Positions 18,747-23,979 of a stretch of 53,062 bases of DNA are shown piece by piece (position 1 is the first letter of the stretch; each line of letters begins with the position of its first letter). Below the pieces are notes generated by a model, which had not been told where the DNA came from, did no database searches, and saw nothing but the letters and a program-made list of their open reading frames with translations. Position numbers and translations under genes: made by a program. Origin of the DNA: Candidatus Angelobacter sp. Gp1-AA117 (GTDB taxonomy: Bacteria; Acidobacteriota; Terriglobia; Terriglobales; Acidobacteriaceae); contig QHVI01000035.1 in the NCBI GenBank assembly GCA_003223515.1, forward strand, positions 1 through 53,062. The letters run 5' to 3'.

Positions 18747-18767
18747 GAGCAGAGTCTACACTGCTTT

Positions 18768-18974
18768 TCAGGCCGCTTTCTTCAGAATTTCAGCCTTTGT
18801 ATCACCTTCGATAACAGCCTTTGGTTTATGCTTCATTCCAAAACCGATAGTTACGGCCGTCCCGGAAGCCAGCGCGGCAAACAGGATCACCATCACGGGA
18901 ATAGGAAGTAAATAATGCATGCTCAGAATCCAGAGCGCGAATAAAACCAGCAGACTTGCCATTGATCTCTTCAT
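18768..18974 (-). CDS. Small two-span membrane protein
   Basis: A 68-residue protein with two hydrophobic stretches, MASLLVLFALWILSMHYLL and VMVILFAALASGTAVTIGF, and a basic/acidic tail (MKHKPKAVIEGDTKAEILKK). I chose the ATG at 18974 because GGAAGGACC stands just before it; the frame extends further upstream only through a duplicated non-coding sequence. It is divergent from the DoxX-like gene. No family recognised. Confidence 0.6.
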   Translation of the reverse strand: MKRSMASLLVLFALWILSMHYLLPIPVMVILFAALASGTAVTIGFGMKHKPKAVIEGDTKAEILKKAA

Positions 18975-19039
18975 GGTCCTTCCATTCATCTGGCAGCTAC
19001 TTAGGTTTGGATGGGTGCTCTGGACGGCGGGTTTACTCG

Positions 19040-19112
19040 AAGGTAAACACCGGCTCTCTTTGCATCCGGTAATCAAGGTAAACACCGGTTCTCTCTTTTG
19101 CATCCAGTAATC
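19040..19112. repeat. Tandem duplication just upstream of the DoxX-like gene
   Basis: Two adjoining imperfect copies of about 35 and 38 bases (19040-19074 and 19075-19112) both begin AAGGTAAACACCGG and end with GCATCC.GTAATC. The second copy runs directly into the ribosome-binding site GGGAGG of the next gene. The core GTAAACACCGG occurs a third time at 47626-47636, just before another start codon. Confidence 0.75.
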
Positions 19113-19123
19113 AGGGAGGATTT

Positions 19124-19549
19124 ATGCATCGCGAAGGACATCTGGATGACGTGTATTGGGCCTTGCGGGTGGGCCTGGGCAGCACCGCTTTTCTTGCCGG
19201 CCTCGACAAGTTTACTGATTTGTTGACCCACTGGGAGAAATATCTGGCGCCCCAGGTCAGGGAGAAACTGCCCGTAAGCGGCAAGACCTTCATGTATGGC
19301 GTGGGCGTGATCGAGATGCTGATAGGGTTGGGCATCCTCTCGAACAAGCCCCGGCTGGCCAGCTATGCCGCATCCGCATGGCTGCTCTCCATTGCCGGAA
19401 ATCTGGCCTTGAATGGCGACTATGACATAGCTGTTCGCGACGTGAATATGGCTATTGCGGCCTATGCCCTGGCGCGCTCCGAAGGCAGGCGCCGGCAATC
19501 AGAAGAACGTGAATACTTTGCCGAAGATTCGGCCCTCGAAGCCGCATAA
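19124..19549 (+). CDS. DoxX-like small integral membrane protein
   Basis: A 141-residue protein with about four hydrophobic segments: ALRVGLGSTAFLAGLDKFTD, FMYGVGVIEMLIGLGIL, YAASAWLLSIAGNLAL and AVRDVNMAIAAYALAR. The arrangement, including GLDKF after the first span and a late VRDV...AAYALAR segment, resembles the DoxX/DoxD-like family of membrane proteins. Members are linked loosely to redox and thiol metabolism, but no reaction can be assigned here. The ATG is preceded by GGGAGG at ideal spacing. The gene is monocistronic as far as can be seen, and its upstream region carries a 73-bp tandem duplication. Confidence 0.75.
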   Translation: MHREGHLDDVYWALRVGLGSTAFLAGLDKFTDLLTHWEKYLAPQVREKLPVSGKTFMYGVGVIEMLIGLGILSNKPRLASYAASAWLLSIAGNLALNGDYDIAVRDVNMAIAAYALARSEGRRRQSEEREYFAEDSALEAA

Positions 19550-19671
19550 CCAGGGGCGTGCTCGCCACGCCTCATGAATTTCCGGCGCTTGGGGTTTCGG
19601 ATCTGCCTAATGCCGCCAGCACCGCAAATACATTGGGCGACATGCTGCAATAGCATTTCAGGGGAAGAATA

Positions 19672-19757
19672 GCGCCGGAGGCGCGAAACAAGTTAGCCCA
19701 GCGTGAGCGCTGGGTTCAACCAAAAATGAAAGATATAAAGATAGATGAGCCCCAGAG
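19672..19757. repeat. Three-hairpin palindromic repeat element
   Basis: Three GC-rich palindromes follow one another: GCGCC-GGA-GGCGC (19672-19684), CCCAGCG..GCGCTGGG (about 19695-19712) and GCCCC-AGA-GGGGC (about 19748-19760). The spacing, with an AT-rich middle, is like REP/BIME-type extragenic elements. None is followed by a T-run. Confidence 0.6.
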
Positions 19758-19769
19758 GGGCGGCACGGG

Positions 19770-19877
19770 TTATCGTGTAACCTTGAACTCCAGCCTTACA
19801 TTGACGGTTTTCGTGGCGTCATCGATATGCTCGTGCGCGATCCATTCGAGCTTGTTGGAGTGGACTGTACGATAACT
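19770..19877 (-). pseudogene. Coding-like in-frame extension after the DUF2461 stop codon
   Basis: Directly after the TGA at 19880-19878 the same frame stays open for 35 codons to a TAA. It reads SYRTVHSNKLEWIAHEHIDD and then ATKTVNVRLEFKVTR, a plausible amphipathic beta-strand sequence. It has no start codon. It may be the remnant 3' end of a lost gene, or an extension reached by readthrough. No family recognised. Confidence 0.35.
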
Positions 19878-20594
19878 TCAAAAGCTGAAGGCTGTAAAGG
19901 ACATCTTCTTCGGCCTGGCTTTCTCCGTGAATGGCCGGTTCAGGAATTCCACCAGCGGAGCCATGATGCGGAAGTATTTCACCAGTTCCGGCAGCAGCCT
20001 GGGCGAAGTGACAATCTTCGAGTCCACTGCGGTTTCCAGATACCAGTGCCGCTGGCGCAGGATCGCCTCGGCCGGATGGTCAACCGGAAAACCCTTGGGC
20101 ATACGCGAGAGGCGCTCTCCCTGAAGCTGGCCCACAGCCCGGCGCAGCTTCTTATCGCTCAGGATCTCGCTCAACTCTTCATGGTGCTCCTGGATCAGGG
20201 AGCGGATAGCCAGCAACGCTTCGCGTTCCGGCGTCCACACGCCCCCAAAGACCAGTAACTGGTCGGGGTTGAAGTGGAAGTAATATGCGGCGCCTTCTTT
20301 CTTCGAGCCGTTCTGCGGATGAAAGATTCCGGCCACATGTGTCTTGTAAGGGGTCTTGTCTTTGGCAAACCGGGTATCGCGGTAAATGCGGAACACCGCT
20401 TTTTGCGGAGGAGTAATGTAATTCGGGGCAAAATCCGCAAATTCTTCGTTGAGACACGAGATCAGCTCCAGCATGGGCATGCGAATGAGCGAATCGTATT
20501 TCTCTTTGCGCGGCTGGAACCACTCGCGCCGATTATTGCGCTTCAGGTTGCGAAGAAAAGTAAGTGCTTCAGGAGTGAAACCGGGAAAAGGCAT
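19878..20594 (-). CDS. DUF2461 (TIGR02453) family protein
   Basis: A 238-residue protein of the DUF2461 family, small soluble bacterial proteins without a known activity. The family pattern is clear. It opens with FPGFTPEALTFLRNLKRNNR and EWFQPRKEKYDSLIRMPMLE, followed by FRIYRDTRFAKDKTPYKTHV and GAAYYFHFNPDQLLVFGGVW, then the ERLSRMPKGFPVDHPAEAIL segment. I prefer the ATG at 20594; a TTG two codons earlier falls in flanking repeat sequence. No ribosome-binding site is seen, because an AT-rich repeat (20600-20626) lies immediately upstream. The frame continues after the TGA with coding-like sequence. Function unknown. Confidence 0.85.
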   Translation of the reverse strand: MPFPGFTPEALTFLRNLKRNNRREWFQPRKEKYDSLIRMPMLELISCLNEEFADFAPNYITPPQKAVFRIYRDTRFAKDKTPYKTHVAGIFHPQNGSKKEGAAYYFHFNPDQLLVFGGVWTPEREALLAIRSLIQEHHEELSEILSDKKLRRAVGQLQGERLSRMPKGFPVDHPAEAILRQRHWYLETAVDSKIVTSPRLLPELVKYFRIMAPLVEFLNRPFTEKARPKKMSFTAFSF

Positions 20595-20599
20595 AAACA

Positions 20600-20626
20600 A
20601 GTATTTAGTACTTAGTATTTAGCTAA
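20600..20626. repeat. Left inverted repeat of the four-helix-bundle cassette
   Basis: AT-rich repeat made of AGTATTTAGTACTTAG words ending in TTTAGCTAA. Its reverse complement matches 21040-21059 apart from one missing 7-base unit. It ends six bases before the DUF2461 start codon. Confidence 0.65.
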
Positions 20627-20630
20627 TTCA

Positions 20631-21020
20631 CTACACTTTTGCAGCTGCTTTGGCCTTCAATTCGACTTGTTCCTCAACGCTGCTCAAAAGTGATGTAAGC
20701 ATCTTTCGCACTTCTACTAAATCTCTCGTCGTACGCTTAAAATCATCGTCTTTCATGAATTCCAAGTCGCGACTCAAGAGAAGATGATAATCGAGTTCAC
20801 TGGCAGAACCCATTGCAATCCGAATGAAGCGAGCAAGTTCACTGCTAGTCCGGCGTCCACAACCCTCCGCAAGATTTGCTCCAATAGAAGCAGCGGCTCG
20901 CCAAAGCTGAGCGGTAAGACCATACATTTCTTCGCGAGGGAAAGCGCGTGAGATTCTGTAAAGATCAAGAGTCAACGCGTGCGCCTTTGTCCATACCTGC
21001 AAGTCTCTATAATTGCGCAT
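20631..21020 (-). CDS. Four-helix-bundle protein (23S rRNA intervening-sequence / S23 family)
   Basis: A 129-residue helical protein of the four-helix-bundle (IVS-encoded 'S23') family. Members were first found inside intervening sequences of 23S rRNA genes but usually sit as lone genes. Signatures are the start MRNYRDLQVWTKAHALTLDL, the middle LTAQLWRAAASIGANLAEGC and GRRTSSELARFIRIAMGSAS ELDYHLLL. The ATG is preceded by GAGGAGGAAA. The gene is bracketed by inverted AT-rich repeats (20600-20626 and 21040-21073). These also supply the stop codon of thrS and abut the DUF2461 start, so the gene and repeats look like an inserted unit. The molecular role of the family is not known. Confidence 0.9.
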   Translation of the reverse strand: MRNYRDLQVWTKAHALTLDLYRISRAFPREEMYGLTAQLWRAAASIGANLAEGCGRRTSSELARFIRIAMGSASELDYHLLLSRDLEFMKDDDFKRTTRDLVEVRKMLTSLLSSVEEQVELKAKAAAKV

Positions 21021-21039
21021 CAGCGTTTCCTCCTCAGGT

Positions 21040-21073
21040 TTAGCTAAGTACTAAATACTAAAAACTAAGTACT
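21040..21073. repeat. Right inverted repeat of the four-helix-bundle cassette
   Basis: TTAGCTAAGTACTAAATACT followed by AAAAACTAAGTACT. It mirrors the left repeat at 20600-20626. The TAG stop codon of thrS (21067-21065) lies inside it. Confidence 0.65.
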
Positions 21074-23137
21074 CGCTGTCAATCCTACAGACTTGTCCTC
21101 AATTAATCTCTTTACCCGCTCAACAAATTGAGAAATCGGCACCGTCCCTTCCGGCTGCTGCTGGCCGCGCACGCGTACGTTCACCGTTCCTGCTTCGGCC
21201 TCTTTCTCGCCCACCACCAGCAGGAATGGCACTTTCTGCAGGGTGTGCTCGCGGATTTTGGCGTTCATCTTTTCGTTACGGGCATCGAGTTCCGCGCGGA
21301 TGCCTGCGTCTTTGAGCTGCTGCCAGACTTTGGTTCCGTATTCGGTATGTTTCTCGCTGATGGGAATCACCGCCACCTGCACGGGCGAGAGCCATACGGG
21401 AAAAGCGCCGGCATAGTGCTCGATCAGCGTGCCGAAAAAGCGCTCCATCGAGCCATAGAGGGCGCGGTGCACCATGAGCGGCCGCTTGCGCGTGCCGTCT
21501 TCCGCAACGTATTCAAGCTCAAAGCGCTCCGGCAGGTTGAAGTCGAACTGCACGGTAGAAAGCTGCCACCGCCGTCCAATGGCGTCCACCAGCTTGATGT
21601 CGATCTTGGGACCATAGAACGCTGCTTCGCCGGGGATAGTCTTGTAGGGAATGTTACGCCGATTCAACGCATTCTCCAGCGAGCGGATGGCCAGCTCCCA
21701 TTTTTCATCGCCACCCAGGAAGCTCTTCTTGTCGTTGGGATCCCAGATGCTCAGTTCGACGTTGAACTCCTCGAAGCCAAAGGCCTTGAGCACAGCCAGC
21801 GCAAAATCGATGCAACCGACAATCTCATCTTCGATCTGCTCCGGAGTGCAGAAGATGTGGGCGTCATCCTGGGTGAAGCCACGGACGCGCATCAGCCCGT
21901 GCATCACGCCGGAACGCTCGTAGCGATACACAGTTCCCAGTTCGCCCAGGCGCACCGGCAGGTCGCGGTAAGACCGCAACGCATCCGCGTAGATCAGGAT
22001 ATGCCCCGGACAGTTCATGGGCTTCACGCGATAATCCGCGTCGTCCAGCTCCATGGGAGTGAACATGTTTTGCGCGTAATAGCCTTCATGTCCGCTGGTT
22101 TTCCAGAGGTTCACACGGAAGATATGAGGCGTATAGACCAGGGAATAATCGCGGCGCAGGTACTCATCGCGCATCCAGTCTTCCATCAACTTGCGCATGA
22201 TGCCGCCCTTGGGATGCCAGAAGATCAGCCCCGGCCCGGCCAGCTCCTGGATACTGAACAGGTCAAGCTGCTTGCCTAGTACGCGGTGATCACGTTTTTT
22301 TGCTTCTTCAAGCTGGTGCAGGTACTGGTCAAGGTCCTTCTTGTTGAAGAATGAGGTGCCATAGATGCGCTGGAGCTGCGGGTTCTTTTCGTCGCCCAGC
22401 CAGTAGGCTCCGGCGAGGTTCAGCAGCTTGAAAGCCTTGATGCGCCCGGTCGATGGAATGTGCGGCCCGCGGCAGAAGTCCACAAACCTGCCGTTGCGAT
22501 AGGCGGAGATCGGCTCACCGGACTTGGTGAACTGCTCGATGAAGTGCACCTTCATGAAATCGTTTTCGGCCTTGTAACGGGCTAATCCTTCTTCGCGGGG
22601 GACAAGCTCGCGCTGGAACTTTTCGTCGCGGCTCGCTACCTCACCCATGCGCTTCTCGATCTTCTCCAGGTCTTCGGGAGTAAACGGCGTGGGGCGGTAA
22701 AAATCATAGAAGAAGCCGGTTTCAGTCGGCGGCCCATGGCCCAGCTTGGCCTCAGGGAAGAGTTCCAGAACGGCAGTAGCCAGCAGATGGGCGGAAGAGT
22801 GGCGATAGACCTCAAGGGCCTCAGGATCTCTATCAGTCAGCAGGCGCAGCTCAATGTCTTGCTCCAACGGCTTGGAAAGATCGGCAAACTGCCAGCCGTC
22901 TTTCGACTGCGGCGCATGCATGCTGGCCGGCGCATTTCCATGGCCATCGGTCGCAGCAGCCGGTGGCTGAGCGCTGGCTCCCAGCGGCTTGACTTTTGCG
23001 ACCAGCGCCGCTTCCGCCAGCCTGGGGCTGATCGATTTCGCAATGTCATAAGGCGTAGTGCCCTGAGGCACTTCGCGCTTGCTGCCATCCGGCAGGGTAA
23101 TGTTGATCATGGTGCTGGTCTGGAGGGTCTGGGACAT
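21065..23137 (-). CDS. thrS: Threonine--tRNA ligase
   Basis: A 690-residue class II aminoacyl-tRNA synthetase that charges tRNA-Thr and edits serine. Domains in order: TGS (from about residue 11, INITLPDGSKREVPQGTTPYD), an editing domain with HSSAH (113-117) and FCRGPHIPSTG, and the catalytic core with HPKGGIMRKLMEDWMRDEYL. The core also has the zinc Cys in MNCPGHILIYADALRSYRDL and motif 2 RYERSGVMHGLMRVRGFTQD. An anticodon-binding domain ends the protein. An unusual low-complexity linker (about 52-81, rich in Ala, Pro and His) splits the TGS domain from the rest. The ATG at 23137 follows ACAGGATGAAGC, a modest ribosome-binding site. The C-terminal Ser-Thr-stop is encoded by the flanking AT-rich repeat. 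No T-box leader is visible upstream. Confidence 0.97.
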   Translation of the reverse strand: MSQTLQTSTMINITLPDGSKREVPQGTTPYDIAKSISPRLAEAALVAKVKPLGASAQPPAAATDGHGNAPASMHAPQSKDGWQFADLSKPLEQDIELRLLTDRDPEALEVYRHSSAHLLATAVLELFPEAKLGHGPPTETGFFYDFYRPTPFTPEDLEKIEKRMGEVASRDEKFQRELVPREEGLARYKAENDFMKVHFIEQFTKSGEPISAYRNGRFVDFCRGPHIPSTGRIKAFKLLNLAGAYWLGDEKNPQLQRIYGTSFFNKKDLDQYLHQLEEAKKRDHRVLGKQLDLFSIQELAGPGLIFWHPKGGIMRKLMEDWMRDEYLRRDYSLVYTPHIFRVNLWKTSGHEGYYAQNMFTPMELDDADYRVKPMNCPGHILIYADALRSYRDLPVRLGELGTVYRYERSGVMHGLMRVRGFTQDDAHIFCTPEQIEDEIVGCIDFALAVLKAFGFEEFNVELSIWDPNDKKSFLGGDEKWELAIRSLENALNRRNIPYKTIPGEAAFYGPKIDIKLVDAIGRRWQLSTVQFDFNLPERFELEYVAEDGTRKRPLMVHRALYGSMERFFGTLIEHYAGAFPVWLSPVQVAVIPISEKHTEYGTKVWQQLKDAGIRAELDARNEKMNAKIREHTLQKVPFLLVVGEKEAEAGTVNVRVRGQQQPEGTVPISQFVERVKRLIEDKSVGLTAST

Positions 23138-23300
23138 GCTTCATCCTGTCTATTACAACAGGATAAAGTTTGCGGATGGATACGTCTAGCGACGGAATTT
23201 CAATTGTGCTGGCTGCAGGCATGCCGGCTACTTTGCTTTGTACATACATAAGTATTTACATAGCGTACAGTCTGATTTAGTCTGGTCCTGCTGGCACTGC

Positions 23301-23642
23301 ATGCGCTTTGAATGGGACGAAAACAAGAACCAAACGAACTTAGAAAAGCATGGCATTGAATTTAAGACGGCTGCATTGGTTTTCAACGATCCGAACGCTG
23401 TAACGCTTCTGGATCACGGCTCAGAAGACGAGGAGCGCTGGATCATTATGGGAATGCTGGAGTTGAGTGCAGCCATTCTCGTTGTGGTACATACAGTTCG
23501 TGAAAGTGGATACGAAGAAATCATACATATTATTTCGGCACGTACTGCCACTAGCCGGGAAAAGAGGGTTTATGAAGAAGCTCACGAAAACCCAAAGAAG
23601 GCAGATACAAACTATCGCAGCAAAAAAAGACGAGGATATTAA
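23301..23642 (+). CDS. brnT: BrnT-family ribonuclease toxin
   Basis: A 113-residue protein starting MRFEWDENKNQTNLEKHGIE, the diagnostic opening of BrnT toxins (RelE-fold ribonucleases that block translation). The family pattern continues: F.TAALVFNDPNAVTLLDHGS, then ERWIIMGMLELSAAILVVVH and IIHIISARTATSREKRVYEE, whose Arg residues near the C-terminus are typical of the catalytic part. I chose the ATG at 23301 because the family starts at this point; the open frame extends 63 bases further upstream. The antitoxin gene begins inside its 3' end with a 71-bp overlap, the usual brnTA layout. Both lie between thrS (divergent) and valS. Confidence 0.9.
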   Translation: MRFEWDENKNQTNLEKHGIEFKTAALVFNDPNAVTLLDHGSEDEERWIIMGMLELSAAILVVVHTVRESGYEEIIHIISARTATSREKRVYEEAHENPKKADTNYRSKKRRGY

Positions 23643-23895
23643 TTTTTCTGATATCCCTGAAATCGTTGATTGGAGTGGAGCTGAGATCGGGAAATTCTAT
23701 CGTCCTCCCAAGAAGGCCGTAACTATCCGCCTCGATATGGACATAATCGACTGGTTAAAAGCCGATGGCCCAGGTTATCAAACCAAGGTGAATTGGCTTT
23801 TGCGGCATGCCATGACAGATGCAATTGGGAAGAAAACTATCCAGCGGGAGATGCATCCTCCCCCAAAAACTATCCGTGCCAAGAAGAAAGCCTGA
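23572..23895 (+). CDS. brnA: BrnA-family antitoxin
   Basis: A 107-residue DNA-binding antitoxin that should neutralise BrnT and repress the brnTA promoter. The basic N-terminus (MKKLTKTQRRQIQTIAAKKD) leads to IPEIVDWSGAEIGKFYRPPK, and then a ribbon-helix-helix type segment KKAVTIRLDMDIIDWLKADG and PGYQTKVNWLLRHAM, as in BrnA proteins. The ATG has GAGGG just upstream and overlaps the toxin gene, so translation is probably coupled. The C-terminus is longer than in many BrnA proteins and ends with a lysine-rich tail (RAKKKA). Confidence 0.88.
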   Translation: MKKLTKTQRRQIQTIAAKKDEDINFSDIPEIVDWSGAEIGKFYRPPKKAVTIRLDMDIIDWLKADGPGYQTKVNWLLRHAMTDAIGKKTIQREMHPPPKTIRAKKKA

Positions 23896-23979
23896 GCAGG
23901 TTACGCACAGGTATTCCTGCAGTTTGCCCATTCTCGCTTGTGGCTTGTAATATCGTGATTTAGCCTTCTTTTACACCGA

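Larger units (their letters stand above)
19550..19877. other. Intergenic stretch of about 330 bases with hairpins and a coding-like tail
   Basis: No complete gene is visible. The left part (19550-19660) shows nothing I recognise, 19672-19757 holds a cluster of three hairpins, and 19770-19877 reads on the minus strand as an in-frame continuation of the DUF2461 gene past its stop codon. Confidence 0.5.

Noticed and set aside
23138-23300. T-box leader upstream of thrS or valS
   Set aside because: No specifier stem or T-box sequence is visible in either upstream region; the gap is short and shared with brnTA.
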